A DNA stretch of 64,000 nucleotides from Alteribacter natronophilus (GCF_006007885.1 NZ_VCRO01000003.1:1-64000), one strand, 5' to 3'. Shown: positions 8,216 to 17,820, numbered from the stretch's first letter. The notes: generated by a model from the sequence alone, not told the origin. Numbers and translations: made by a program.

Positions 8216-9358
8216 AACCCAGGAAAGATGGGTATTCTCGTCAATATAAGCCAGATGCCCACCAGCTTCCTCACCTTTTTCTCCGGTAAATGCCGCGTTT
8301 GTTTCGAACAGAAAGTCTTCATAAACGTGACCGGCAAGCCCTTCGTTTATCTCTCCAGCGTCGGTCATGAATCGCCCATCAAAATCCGCTGTGCGGGGCA
8401 GCGGCCGTTCCCAGGTAACAGGTGGCTCCAGCCGTATGTGATCCTTTTCCCAAAAGAGCCTGCCGAGACGCACTCTCCGTTCCGGCAGATCCTCGTCCGG
8501 TTCATAACCGTGATACACAATAAAATCCTCTACCCCATCCGGCCCTTTCACCACCACGTGATGGCCAGGACCGTGACAGGCATCATTCGTTTTTAAAATC
8601 GGCTCTCCACCACGCCATTTATTCCAGCTCTGATCTGTCATTCCACCATTTCCTATCGGGACATTTGAAGTCGCATAATATACGCCGTAGGTGTCATCGC
8701 CAAAGAATCCTGCACTGTACATCTGGTAGTAGATGCCCCTTCTTTTAAGAATAAACGGCCCCTCGTTCCAGAAAAAGGTGTTTTCTTTGTTGCCCTCCCA
8801 CTCATGCTCCGGTTTAACAACCATTGCAGGATGACCGCTTAAAGATTCAAGGCTTGCCATCCGATCGACTACATTACCCGTTCCGATAACGCCGCTCGGT
8901 CCCCGTGTATGCTCGTTCCGTACGTTATAGAACATGTACCAGGAACCGTCATCATCCTTGAACGGATGGGCATCAATTGACCATTCATCGGTAAGCGGCT
9001 GCTCCGCAAGCGAAAACGGCCCTTCAGGAGATAGGCTTTTAGCCACCCCGATTCTTCTGATTCCGTCATCGGCACCGCCGTCTTCCCTCCTGACCGCGCC
9101 GGTTACATACATATAGAATACACCGTTATCGTAGATCACTTCAGGTGCCCACAGATCGATCTGGGCCCAGTGAGTCTGATCATCCGAAGCCTTCAGGGCA
9201 GTCCCGCACGGTTCCCAGTTTACAAGATCCGGGGATCTGTATACAGGTACCGTTCGGGGACCTGTGTGGTACAAGTAATACATACCATTGTGCTTCAGTA
9301 CTGCCGGATCACCATGGTCGAGTCCTTTCACTGAAATAATCGGGTTTTTATATGTCAT
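8210..9358 (-). CDS. Glycoside hydrolase family 43-like enzyme (frameshifted at its 3' end)
   Basis: Catalytic five-bladed propeller of a GH43-type enzyme, 382 residues before a premature stop. HGDPAVLKHNGMYYLYHTG carries the catalytic Asp, WAPEVIYDNGVFYMY the second blade, and FWNEGPFILKRRGIYYQMYS the likely acid Glu. It has no signal peptide, so it acts inside the cell on imported oligosaccharides, probably removing arabinose or xylose. ATG at 9358 overlaps the stop of the GH2 gene, with GAGGAAGAGGG upstream, showing translational coupling. The last beta domain is in another frame (7936-8215). Confidence 0.78.
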   Translation of the reverse strand: MTYKNPIISVKGLDHGDPAVLKHNGMYYLYHTGPRTVPVYRSPDLVNWEPCGTALKASDDQTHWAQIDLWAPEVIYDNGVFYMYVTGAVRREDGGADDGIRRIGVAKSLSPEGPFSLAEQPLTDEWSIDAHPFKDDDGSWYMFYNVRNEHTRGPSGVIGTGNVVDRMASLESLSGHPAMVVKPEHEWEGNKENTFFWNEGPFILKRRGIYYQMYSAGFFGDDTYGVYYATSNVPIGNGGMTDQSWNKWRGGEPILKTNDACHGPGHHVVVKGPDGVEDFIVYHGYEPDEDLPERRVRLGRLFWEKDHIRLEPPVTWERPLPRTADFDGRFMTDAGEINEGLAGHVYEDFLFETNAAFTGEKGEEAGGHLAYIDENTHLSWVI

Positions 9359-11133
9359 TTACCCTCTTCCTCACTGGTATAACGGTCTTTTTTTTGGCCT
9401 TCATTAATTAATCTGATCGTTTCCAGCGCAATTTTAGGCTTTCGGTCATACGTAAGCAATCCGTTGATCTCCTGCTCTACGTCCGTAAGCTGCGTATAAC
9501 AGAATCCCTGTACAAGAGGGGATTCAAGCATTGCGGAGACCACATCATAATACCTGCGGGCAAAGTCCTCGTCATCAGTAGCGCCGGAATATCCCCACCC
9601 TTCCCATTCACTTTTCTTGTAGGCGATTCCGCCGAATTCGGTCACCTGAACAGGCTCACCTTGATAGCCGTATCCCGGCACATATATGAGCCTGTGGCCG
9701 GGCGTTGATTCCATAATTGTATCAACTGAAATGTAACGTTCCTTCAGAACTTCTTTGTCGCTTTCATAATCATGAATGGTACACAGGTCGGATTTTGTAT
9801 GCTCCCAGCCATCGTTTGACATTACAAGGCGAGTGGAGTCAAGAGACTTGGTGAGATAGTACATACCAAGAGTATGATCCTGCTGTCGCTTATCCGCAAG
9901 AAGCTTCGGTACACCCCAGCTTTCGTTTACCGGCACCCAGGCAACAATAGAAGGATGATTGTAATCCCGTTCAACTGCTTCCTGCCACTCAGCTGTCATG
10001 CGCCGTACTGCTTCATCTGAATAGGTGTAGGCATTGGCCATCTCCCCCCATACGAGGAGACCAAGCCTGTCTGCCCAGTAGAGGTAGCGTGGGTCCTCAA
10101 TCTTCTGGTGTTTTCTAGCTCCGTTGAAACCCATTTCCTTTGTCAGTTCCACATCTTTCCTGATTTCATCGTCTGACGGTGGGGTTAACAGACCGGCTGG
10201 AAAGTACCCCTGATCCAGAACGAGCTTCATGTAGTAAGGGCGGTTGTTCAGCATCACGATGCCGTTTTCGATTGAAATTTTTCTCATGCCGAAATAGCTT
10301 TCCACTTTGTCCATAACCTGGCCATGATCTTTTAACCGGAAAACTACATCATAAAGGTTCGGATGCTCGGGGCTCCAAAGACGTCCCTCGTCATGGACAT
10401 GGAAATCCTGCAGTGAAATGCTTCTAGTCCCCCTGTTGCCGTTAAGAGTAAGCGAATCCACTGCCACCCGCTCTCCCTTGAAGCTGATTTCGACTTCAAG
10501 CTGCTGCCCGGGCTTGCTTCCATTCACCGTGTAATCAATGGTGATTTCATCTTTATCCACATCCGGTGTTAGCTTCACCTTTTTAACATGGGAAACAGAG
10601 ACAGGCTCAAGCCAGACCGTCTGCCAAATCCCTGTGGTCCTTGTATAAAAGATTCCTTCCGAACGTTCTTTCCAGTACTGCTTTCCCCTTGGCTGATCCA
10701 GGTCTTTAACCGCATCTTCAACCCGGACAACCACTTCGTTATCGCCTCTTACCAATTCTCTGGTCACATCCGCGTGAAACGGACAATGTCCTCCTTCATG
10801 CGAAGTAACGTAAGTTCCGTTCACCCACACCTGAGCCTGGTAATCCACTGCCCCAAAATGAAGCATAATTCTCTGCCCGTTCCATTTCTCAGGTACGGTA
10901 AAAGTACGCTTATACCAGACCCGGTCATGAAAGTCCTGCTCGTTAATCCCGCTAAGTTCACTTTCATAACAGAACGGTACATTAATCTCCCTGGAAAATT
11001 GATGACTCTCATACCACCTGTTTTCCAAACCTTCATCCTGATCATCGAAATCAAATTCCCATTTGCCATTCAGGTTCATCCATTCTTCACGGACAAACTG
11101 CGGGCGTGGATACTCCGAACGTGGAATTGACAT
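9355..11133 (-). CDS. Glycoside hydrolase family 2 (beta-galactosidase/glucuronidase type)
   Basis: Intracellular GH2 enzyme of 592 residues from the ATG at 11133, which has AGAGGAAG upstream; an upstream frame extension to 11178 lacks a ribosome site. Order: jelly-roll sugar-binding domain (WYKRTFTVPEKW, DYQAQVWVNG), immunoglobulin-like domain, then TIM barrel. Acid/base Glu is about residue 404 in WVPVNESWG and nucleophile Glu about 499 in QVTEFGG. It is the third gene of a four-gene hydrolase operon. The GH2 subfamily and hence the sugar (galactose, glucuronate, arabinopyranose) is not certain. Confidence 0.87.
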   Translation of the reverse strand: MSIPRSEYPRPQFVREEWMNLNGKWEFDFDDQDEGLENRWYESHQFSREINVPFCYESELSGINEQDFHDRVWYKRTFTVPEKWNGQRIMLHFGAVDYQAQVWVNGTYVTSHEGGHCPFHADVTRELVRGDNEVVVRVEDAVKDLDQPRGKQYWKERSEGIFYTRTTGIWQTVWLEPVSVSHVKKVKLTPDVDKDEITIDYTVNGSKPGQQLEVEISFKGERVAVDSLTLNGNRGTRSISLQDFHVHDEGRLWSPEHPNLYDVVFRLKDHGQVMDKVESYFGMRKISIENGIVMLNNRPYYMKLVLDQGYFPAGLLTPPSDDEIRKDVELTKEMGFNGARKHQKIEDPRYLYWADRLGLLVWGEMANAYTYSDEAVRRMTAEWQEAVERDYNHPSIVAWVPVNESWGVPKLLADKRQQDHTLGMYYLTKSLDSTRLVMSNDGWEHTKSDLCTIHDYESDKEVLKERYISVDTIMESTPGHRLIYVPGYGYQGEPVQVTEFGGIAYKKSEWEGWGYSGATDDEDFARRYYDVVSAMLESPLVQGFCYTQLTDVEQEINGLLTYDRKPKIALETIRLINEGQKKDRYTSEEEGK

Positions 11134-11186
11134 ACTGACGCACTTCCTCTCAAATTGAATGATTTGTTTTTTCTGCATGTTTAAAA

Positions 11187-12410
11187 TTAATCACTGTTCT
11201 TTGCCAGCTCTTGAAACTTTCTGTATACGCTGTTTTTTTCCCGAACAAGTACACCATCTTTCATGACCAGTGTAATTAAACCAAACGGTAAAAGCTCGTC
11301 CTCAACTGATTTTCCCGAAGTCCGGTATTCCCAGTCTACAAGATCCATAAAGGGAAACCACGTAACCCCAGTGACCGGCAACCCTTCGGAACGAAGCTGC
11401 ATGCATGCCTTTTTACTCGCCTCAAGCCATTGATTTCTGTCATATTCTGAACCTCTGAAACTTGTTTCCGTAATCATTACCGGCTTTTTGTACCTCCAGT
11501 AAAACTCGCGGATAATGTCACTCATATCCTCCTCATCACCCAGGATATGAGGAGTAATAATATTACCCATATTATCCCGTTTAACTTCGTGTACACTGAA
11601 TTGCGGGTAGTAGTTTACCCCGATGACGTCAGGCTCGGTCGGATTTTCCAGAAACACTTCAAGCTCGGAGGGGGTAATTCCATAGTCGAGAAGGAAAGAA
11701 TAGAGCGGGTGCTCGGAATTGATCTTTCCCTGAATCAATTCCCACATCACCATGCTGTTTTCATTCCACAGCTGCGCCTCGTCTTCGAGCTTCTCATCCC
11801 GGGTATAATACTTCTTAGTAGCATCCACATGGACAAAAACAGCATCAGGTACTTCTTTCGAAACGCTTTCAACAGTCTGTATAATCCCCTTGCCCAGCTG
11901 GACTATCAGACGGTAAAAACCGCTAAGACCCTTCTGGTAAGGTGGCCACACACCGTTCCACCCGCAGAATTCAGCATTCACATAGGGCTCGTTCAGGGGG
12001 GTGTAATATTTAATAAAATGTCCATAACGGCGGGCAAACGATGCGGCATACCGGCTGACAGCCTGCGGATATCTGCCGTTTAAAAACTCCCCATGAAGCC
12101 AGTCGGGTGTTCCATAATGCATCAGGTCGATAATGGGGACCAGGCTCCTGTTACTGCTAAAATAATCCATTACTTCATCAACCCAGGACCAGTCGTATAC
12201 ACCTTCTGTTTTCTCCACCCTATGCCACGGTATTCCGTACCGGATCATCGTTGCACCAGCGGCCCTCGCCTTTTCAAGATCCTCTTTCCAGTAAGTATAA
12301 TGCTGTGTCAGTTGATATTCATCAAGCGGCCGCTCTCCCTTTTCAGTCTGTGTGACAAATGTATTCTCAATACCGACGGCCCATACAAGCGGTTCCAACT
12401 CCTTGTTCAT
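11187..12410 (-). CDS. GH1-like glycoside hydrolase (clan GH-A)
   Basis: 407 residues of a TIM-barrel retaining glycosidase. The acid/base motif YTPLNEP has Glu141 and the nucleophile motif MITETSF has Glu315; the N-terminal segment MIRYGIPWHRVEKTEG resembles GH1 enzymes. It is shorter and more divergent than a classic 450-residue beta-glucosidase, so subfamily is open. It has no signal peptide and is cytoplasmic. It lies between the secreted GH43 and the GH2 gene in one operon, which suggests removal of a beta-linked sugar from imported oligosaccharides. Confidence 0.75.
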   Translation of the reverse strand: MNKELEPLVWAVGIENTFVTQTEKGERPLDEYQLTQHYTYWKEDLEKARAAGATMIRYGIPWHRVEKTEGVYDWSWVDEVMDYFSSNRSLVPIIDLMHYGTPDWLHGEFLNGRYPQAVSRYAASFARRYGHFIKYYTPLNEPYVNAEFCGWNGVWPPYQKGLSGFYRLIVQLGKGIIQTVESVSKEVPDAVFVHVDATKKYYTRDEKLEDEAQLWNENSMVMWELIQGKINSEHPLYSFLLDYGITPSELEVFLENPTEPDVIGVNYYPQFSVHEVKRDNMGNIITPHILGDEEDMSDIIREFYWRYKKPVMITETSFRGSEYDRNQWLEASKKACMQLRSEGLPVTGVTWFPFMDLVDWEYRTSGKSVEDELLPFGLITLVMKDGVLVREKNSVYRKFQELAKNSD

Positions 12411-12432
12411 TCCCGTACCGCCCTTCCTGAAA

Positions 12433-13467
12433 TTACTGTTCTATGGCTGGCCCCTCAAGAGGCCCTTCCCCCGGTACACCGTCTTCAATTACCGGCCATC
12501 CGTCTTCCCAGATGATGCGGTCAAGCATGAGAGGGCGTCTTGTCACACCACTTCCGATCCAGGGGTTGTCCCTGTCGATTGCGTGATAGAGCATCCAGTC
12601 CTGACCGGCATCATCAGTGACCACAGCGTTATGTCCGGGGCCGGCAAATCCCTCCCCACCACTGAGAATTACTGTTCCGCTTGACTCGTTCAGATCATTT
12701 CCATCCTGATCCAGGTAGGGTCCATCAAAAGCTTCCGCCCGGCCGACAGCTACTCTGTACTCACTGAACTGTCCTTCACAGCAGGATCCCTTGGATCCGA
12801 AGAAATAAAAGTAATTGTCTCGCTCGATAATATATGGAGCTTCAAAATCTGTCCCCGCAATCTGGAATTTTTCGCCAACATAATCAAACCCATCATCGGA
12901 AATTTCTATTCCCCATATGCCGTACCAGCTGCCCCAGAACAGGTAGGGAGTGCCATCTTCTTTTATAAACAGCTGAGGATCAATGGAATTTGGAACACCG
13001 ATTTCCTCACTGTCAAACAGCTTCCCCTGATCATCAAACGGTCCAGCCGGGTCATCCGCTACAGCCACTCCGATAGCAGGATTTGGATCTCCCCACGTAG
13101 ACTGTGAATAAAATAGATAATACTGGTCATTAAACTGGACAATGTCAGGTGCCCAGATGCCTCCATCATCCTTCCAGTCGGGTTTTGACTGAAATGCCTC
13201 ACCCACATACTCCCAGTCAGTCAGGTTATCGGAGCGGACAATCGGGACAATCCTGCTACCCATTCCGTCACCCCAGTTGTCCTCCGTACCATATGCGTAA
13301 AAATATCCATCCTCACCCCTAATAACTGACGGGTCAGCAATAACTGGTTCAAATACCGGATTTTGATAATCAGGCCCAGCTTCCGGGGTGGAGTCATTCG
13401 TCATAAAATAGATGCTTCCTGCAGCAAGTACAGCAGCCGTCAGCACCCCCGCAAGGACTTTTTTCAT
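12433..13467 (-). CDS. Secreted GH43 arabinan endo-1,5-alpha-L-arabinosidase-like enzyme
   Basis: First gene of the hydrolase operon. ATG at 13467 has AGGGGGAA eight bases upstream. The N-terminus is a membrane anchor or signal (VLAGVLTAAVLAAGSIYFM). GH43 motifs: IADPSVIRGEDGYFYAYG with the catalytic base Asp, WAPDIVQFNDQYYLFYSQS, NSIDPQLF with the pKa-tuning Asp, and DFEAPYIIERDNYFYFF with the acid Glu. The GPGHNAVV and DWMLYHAIDR blades fit arabinanases. It would cut polymer outside the cell for uptake by the neighbouring transporter. An upstream in-frame TTG at 13470 is unlikely. Confidence 0.82.
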   Translation of the reverse strand: MKKVLAGVLTAAVLAAGSIYFMTNDSTPEAGPDYQNPVFEPVIADPSVIRGEDGYFYAYGTEDNWGDGMGSRIVPIVRSDNLTDWEYVGEAFQSKPDWKDDGGIWAPDIVQFNDQYYLFYSQSTWGDPNPAIGVAVADDPAGPFDDQGKLFDSEEIGVPNSIDPQLFIKEDGTPYLFWGSWYGIWGIEISDDGFDYVGEKFQIAGTDFEAPYIIERDNYFYFFGSKGSCCEGQFSEYRVAVGRAEAFDGPYLDQDGNDLNESSGTVILSGGEGFAGPGHNAVVTDDAGQDWMLYHAIDRDNPWIGSGVTRRPLMLDRIIWEDGWPVIEDGVPGEGPLEGPAIEQ

Positions 13468-13513
13468 CAAAAAATTCCCCCTGTTCCTGCAGCTCAGGCT
13501 GCAAACAAATAAG

Positions 13514-13558
13514 TAAATTTAATTAATTTATATATCCATCTTACATAAAACGCTTTCA
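13514..13558 (-). promoter_or_regulatory. cre-like site and AT-rich operator of the hydrolase operon
   Basis: On the minus strand TGAAAGCGTTTTAT (13558-13545) fits the CcpA cre consensus, followed by an AT-rich inverted-repeat-like block starting ATATAAATTAATTAAATTTA (13534-13515). The block resembles the palindrome before the transporter operon, so both may bind the ROK repressor encoded at 17821. The rest of the 13471-13858 gap is AT-rich spacer. Confidence 0.55.
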
Positions 13559-13700
13559 TTTGTTAACTGTTTTTTTGAATTTTTCTGTTTTCATTAACGG
13601 GATCCTTGATGTATTTAAACAAACCCCTCTCTAATCCATTTCTATCTATTTATCAGACAATTGATTTTTTTTAGAAATAAAGCTTGCCTCCTCTCGTCGA

Positions 13701-13788
13701 TTACGTTAGGATGAGCATAGAATATAAATTTAATTTATAAAGTAGAGAAAAAAGTTCTTTTTTTACTCTATTAATGTAAGCGCTTTTA
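13701..13788 (+). promoter_or_regulatory. Promoter, operator palindrome and cre of the sugar transporter operon
   Basis: TTACGT (13701) and TATAAA (13723) with 16 bases between them form a candidate promoter. The -10 lies in a perfect 8-bp inverted repeat TATAAATT-T-AATTTATA (13723-13739). Downstream, TGTAAGCGCTTTTA (13775-13788) is a near-perfect cre. This suggests repression by a ROK protein at the promoter and by CcpA as a roadblock. Confidence 0.6.
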
Positions 13789-13858
13789 AACTCGATTTCG
13801 GGATTGTGAGTGAATCAGTCACTCTTCCATATACAAACCTATTAAGGGGGAAACAGTT

Positions 13859-15190
13859 ATGAAAAAAAGCAGATTTCTATTGTCGCTTGGACTTGGGACA
13901 GGCCTTCTTGCCCTGTCAGCGTGCGGGGACCAGCCTACGCAGGAAGATCAGGCAGGCGACGGGGAAAACGGTGACGGAGATGCGGAAGAGCAGGTTGAGA
14001 CTGAGACGCCGGGTAACGTAGGCGATGCTGATATCACACTTGAATTCTGGAATGGGTTTACCGGACCCGACGGTGAGGATATTGCGAAGATTATCGCGGA
14101 TTTCAATGAAGAGCACGAAGGCGAAATTGCGGTTCGCACCCAGACGATGCCCTGGGATAATTTCTATGATCAGTATCGTACGGTCGTTACTGCAGGCGAA
14201 GCACCAGACATAGCCATCATGCACCTCGACCAGGTGGCAGGCTATGCGAGATATGATCTTCTGACGCCGCTTGATGAACTGTTTGAAGGTATTGGTCTGG
14301 AAGAAGAGGATTTCATTTCGGAAGTATGGAATGCAGGAGTTTACGAGGACAACCGATACGCGATTCCACTTGATGTGCATCCGCTTACGCTGTTCTACAA
14401 TGTGGATCTGCTTGAAGAGGCCGGCTATTCCGAACCGCCTGAAACCTACGACGAACTCGTTGAAATGTCACTTGCCGTTCAGGATGCCACAGATGCCTAC
14501 GGGATCGCGATGCCGGTCTACTGGCCAAGTAATATGATCTTTTACAGCTCTCTTGTCTCCCATGGTGGAGAAACTGTGAGTGAAGACGGGATGACGGCTC
14601 TTTATAACTCCCCTGAGGGTGAGGAAGCTCTCCAGAAAATGGTTGATCTTGTTTATGAGCATGAAGTATCCCCTTCCGATGTCCAGCAGGATGGTGAAGT
14701 GACACTGTTCCGTCAGGGTAACAGCGCCTTCCACCTTAACGGAATCTGGATGACTGCAGGTTTTGAGGATCAGGACGGTCTTAACTTTGCTGCTGCTCCG
14801 GTACCGAGCTTCGGTGGTGAAGAAGGCGTCTGGGCAGGGTCTCATAACTTCGTACTTCCTGTTCAGCAGGATGAAGATCCGGAAAAACAGGAAGCAGCCA
14901 TGAAGTTTATCGAGTATGTGTCCGAAAATAGCCTTCAGTGGGCAAAAGCCGGACAGGTTCCTGCTTCCTACTCTGTTCTGGAAAGTGATGAATTCAGAGA
15001 GCTGGAGCATCAGTACAACGCTTCTCAGCAGACATTCGTCTTTCCACCTGCCACAGCGTTTTATGCTGACACCTGGGGACCAACCGGTCCAGCTGTTGAC
15101 GAGACGATGCTCGGACAGCTTGATCCAGCTGAAGCACTGGAGCGGGCAGCACGCGAAGGTGAAGCAAACGCCGAAGAGGCTGCACAGTAA
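13859..15190 (+). CDS. CUT1 ABC transporter sugar-binding lipoprotein
   Basis: 443 residues with a lipoprotein signal (GLGTGLLALSACGD, lipobox LSAC). A very acidic linker follows (about residues 27-50), then a family 1 solute-binding fold (ITLEFWNGFTGPDGEDI; YDQYRTVVTAGEAPDIAIM; ETYDELVEMS). It captures oligosaccharides at the cell surface for the two permeases downstream. The acid-rich linker fits a salt- or alkali-adapted host. The ribosome site is AAGGGGGAAACAGTT upstream of ATG. Confidence 0.88.
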   Translation: MKKSRFLLSLGLGTGLLALSACGDQPTQEDQAGDGENGDGDAEEQVETETPGNVGDADITLEFWNGFTGPDGEDIAKIIADFNEEHEGEIAVRTQTMPWDNFYDQYRTVVTAGEAPDIAIMHLDQVAGYARYDLLTPLDELFEGIGLEEEDFISEVWNAGVYEDNRYAIPLDVHPLTLFYNVDLLEEAGYSEPPETYDELVEMSLAVQDATDAYGIAMPVYWPSNMIFYSSLVSHGGETVSEDGMTALYNSPEGEEALQKMVDLVYEHEVSPSDVQQDGEVTLFRQGNSAFHLNGIWMTAGFEDQDGLNFAAAPVPSFGGEEGVWAGSHNFVLPVQQDEDPEKQEAAMKFIEYVSENSLQWAKAGQVPASYSVLESDEFRELEHQYNASQQTFVFPPATAFYADTWGPTGPAVDETMLGQLDPAEALERAAREGEANAEEAAQ

Positions 15191-15237
15191 CGATTCAATC
15201 TCTTAATGTAAGTTACCGAAGAGTATAACCTGGATAT

Positions 15238-15263
15238 AATGAGGAGGGAATTCCCTCCTCATT
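15238..15263 (+). other. Perfect 26-bp palindrome between binding-protein and permease genes
   Basis: Arms AATGAGGAGGGAA and TTCCCTCCTCATT meet with no unpaired centre. No T run follows, so it is more likely an mRNA-stabilising or partial-terminator hairpin that keeps the binding protein more abundant than the permeases. Confidence 0.6.
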
Positions 15264-15287
15264 ATCAAATTAGGGAGAGGAATGAGT

Positions 15288-16229
15288 ATGAAACTACAAA
15301 AAAATGGCGGCATTCCACTGCAAAGGCCGGTTAAGCCCGGCAAAACAGACTGGAAGGAAAAATACGCGCCTCTGTTATTTATTTCACCGCATTTATTCTT
15401 TTTCATTATTTTTCTGGCCTATCCTACGATTTACGGGATTTATATCAGCTTTCACAGCTGGAACTTTTTTACCGACGCAGCGTTTGTCGGTCTTCAGAAC
15501 TATGCAAATATCCTGTGGAATACAGACAGCCTGTTCTTTGACTACTTCTGGTCTGCCTTCAGAGCGACGCTCATTTTTGTTATTCTATCAGTTCCCTTTC
15601 TTGTAATAATTCCTTTGTTTCTCGCAATTGGGATTAACGCAAGACCTTTCGGCCACAACTTCTTCCGGGCTTTGTTTTACGCACCAAGTCTTCTTTCGGT
15701 TGTTACAGTTGTTCTGATCTGGATCTGGCTTCTTGATACGAATGCCGGACTCATTAACTATTATCTCGCCTATACTGGACTTGATGCCATACCATGGCTG
15801 ACCCGTGCACCCTGGGTGTGGATTTCCCTTGTCCTGATGACAATCTGGTGGACAATCGGTACAAATATGATTCTGTTTCTCGCAGGTCTCAGTGAAATTC
15901 CCGACCACCTTTATGAAGCCGCGAAAATTGACGGAGCCAATAAAATTCAGCAGTTTTTCCATGTGACCCTGCCGGGGCTGAAAGCACCAATGGCTTTCGT
16001 TGTTATCATGACCACACTTGCCTCATTTAACGTAATGGCCCAGCCCCAGCTTGCTACCGGGGGAGGGCCCGGATACGAAACGCGGGTGTTAATTCTGTAT
16101 ATATATGAAGTCGGTTTTACAGGTGGAAATCCGCGTGCCGGTCTTGCGGCAGCGATGTCCGTCATACTCGGGATGATACTGCTTTCCATCAGTTTAATTC
16201 AGTTTAAATTAATGACAAAGGAAAAATAG
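15288..16229 (+). CDS. CUT1 ABC sugar permease (MalF type)
   Basis: 313 residues with six or so membrane helices (PLLFISPHLFFFIIFLAYPTI at the first). The EAA loop is YEAAKIDGANKIQQFFHVTLPGL, where the ATPase docks. ATG at 15288 is seven bases after GAGAGG; the ATG at 15282 is too close to it. Works with the next permease and the lipoprotein. No ATPase gene is present in the operon, so a shared MsmX-type ATPase elsewhere is inferred. Confidence 0.87.
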   Translation: MKLQKNGGIPLQRPVKPGKTDWKEKYAPLLFISPHLFFFIIFLAYPTIYGIYISFHSWNFFTDAAFVGLQNYANILWNTDSLFFDYFWSAFRATLIFVILSVPFLVIIPLFLAIGINARPFGHNFFRALFYAPSLLSVVTVVLIWIWLLDTNAGLINYYLAYTGLDAIPWLTRAPWVWISLVLMTIWWTIGTNMILFLAGLSEIPDHLYEAAKIDGANKIQQFFHVTLPGLKAPMAFVVIMTTLASFNVMAQPQLATGGGPGYETRVLILYIYEVGFTGGNPRAGLAAAMSVILGMILLSISLIQFKLMTKEK

Positions 16230-16244
16230 ACAGGAGGAAATACA

Positions 16245-17078
16245 ATGGCTGTAGAAGATAAATCTTCAAAGTGGCTCAGTTTCATCTTTTTGAGTATAAT
16301 GGCGCTGTTCTGGATTCTGCCGCTGCTTTGGGTTCTGTCAACTTCCCTTAAGCCCGAAAGTCAGGCAATCTCCTGGCCAATCCGGTGGATCCCGGAAACC
16401 ATCACCTTTCAGAATTACATGGACGTCTTCGTTCGTCAGGATGTTCCCATTCTCAGGTGGTTCTGGAACAGCTTCTTTATCGCAACCGTTCACACGGCTT
16501 TAATGCTGCTGTTCAATTCCATGTCTGCCTACGCCTTTGCAAGGCTTAAGTTCAGAGGCCGGGATATTCTGTTCTGGAGTCTCATGGGAACCATGATGAT
16601 CCCACCGGTGATGAACCTGGTACCTCTCTACGGACTCATTAGTACACTTGGATGGGTCAATAACTATGCTGCAATGATTTTCCCGGGTCTTGCCAGTGTT
16701 TTCGGTATCTTTTTGTTAAGGCAGTTTTTTATCGGAATTCCGCACGAACTGGAGGAAGCAGCACGGATCGACGGAGCCTCAACCTTCTTTATATACTGGA
16801 AAATCATTCTCCCGCTTGCTAAGCCTTCACTGGTCGTTCTTGCCCTCTTTACCTTTATGGCAAACTGGAACGACTATCTGTGGCCTTTAATCGTTACAAC
16901 AAGCGCGGATATGAGGACACTGCCGGTTGGACTTGCCATTATGCAGGGGCAGTTTAACATACAGTTTGCAAAACTTATGGCCGCAACACTGTTTTCTGCC
17001 CTTCCGGTGATTATTCTCTTCATCTTCGCCCAGCGCTTTATTGTGAAAGGCATTGCCCTTAGCGGAATCAAAGGATAG
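16245..17078 (+). CDS. CUT1 ABC sugar permease (MalG type)
   Basis: 277 residues, six helices, with the MalG-type start (WILPLLWVLSTSLKPESQA) and EAA loop ELEEAARIDGASTFFIYWKIILP. Partner of the MalF-type permease 15 bases upstream; AGGAGG precedes the ATG. It forms the second half of the membrane channel of the oligosaccharide importer. Confidence 0.88.
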   Translation: MAVEDKSSKWLSFIFLSIMALFWILPLLWVLSTSLKPESQAISWPIRWIPETITFQNYMDVFVRQDVPILRWFWNSFFIATVHTALMLLFNSMSAYAFARLKFRGRDILFWSLMGTMMIPPVMNLVPLYGLISTLGWVNNYAAMIFPGLASVFGIFLLRQFFIGIPHELEEAARIDGASTFFIYWKIILPLAKPSLVVLALFTFMANWNDYLWPLIVTTSADMRTLPVGLAIMQGQFNIQFAKLMAATLFSALPVIILFIFAQRFIVKGIALSGIKG

Positions 17079-17083
17079 TTGCT

Positions 17084-17740
17084 ATGAGACATGCATTGAC
17101 TGTTTTTTACCGTTCGATATTTGATACGTATCAGAATCTGGGTACTGTATTGTGGGCCACTGTTTTATGGTGGCTCAGCATCCTCCCTGTTTTCACCCTT
17201 GGCCCTGCAACTGCAGGGCTCATTTATGTAATCAGGCAGAAACAGCTTGGAAAATCAGTCCGCCCAGCCGATTACTGGTATGCTTTTCGCCTCTACCTGA
17301 AGCCAGGTCTCGTCTTTACACTGCTTTACCTGCTAGTGAGCGTGCCGGGGGTCGTCTACTTTTTCCTTCTTATACAGGGCGGCACCTTCCTAACCTACTT
17401 TGGCGCGATCATAGTTCTTTATATCCTGATCTTGTGGCACCTGCTTTTGCTTTATGCCATGCCGCTTATGGTGGAGCAGCAAATTCATTCCTCTTCCCTG
17501 CTCCTCAAACGGGCGCTCCGTCTTGTAACGGAGAATTACATTTTTACAGTAAATATAGCGCTATACATGGTAATATTAACTATTATCTGTACTGTGATTT
17601 CCATTTTCATTGTGATCTGGTCAGGGTGGATTGCGATGACCGCCTGCAATGCCATGCGATATCTTATGTCAAAATACGATAATACCTACTCTTTTAATCC
17701 TGAAGTTAAATGGGGACGTGTATGGCGGCCGTGGAAATAA
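17084..17740 (+). CDS. YesL-like membrane protein (DUF624)
   Basis: 218 residues with several hydrophobic helices. The N-terminal pattern (YQNLGTVLWATVLWWLSILPVFTLGPATAGL) is that of the DUF624/YesL family, which commonly accompanies CUT1 transporters and pectin or arabinan loci in Bacilli. Its role is not established; a helper of sugar uptake or sensing is inferred from context. It starts six bases after the MalG stop with AAAGGA in the upstream coding end. Confidence 0.75.
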   Translation: MRHALTVFYRSIFDTYQNLGTVLWATVLWWLSILPVFTLGPATAGLIYVIRQKQLGKSVRPADYWYAFRLYLKPGLVFTLLYLLVSVPGVVYFFLLIQGGTFLTYFGAIIVLYILILWHLLLLYAMPLMVEQQIHSSSLLLKRALRLVTENYIFTVNIALYMVILTIICTVISIFIVIWSGWIAMTACNAMRYLMSKYDNTYSFNPEVKWGRVWRPWK

Positions 17741-17820
17741 CTTTCATTCTTCAGGAGTCTCTACGAAAAGGTTTGTCACTTCAGTCCGGTGAGTTTCTAT
17801 AAGAATAGAGGTTTAAAAAT

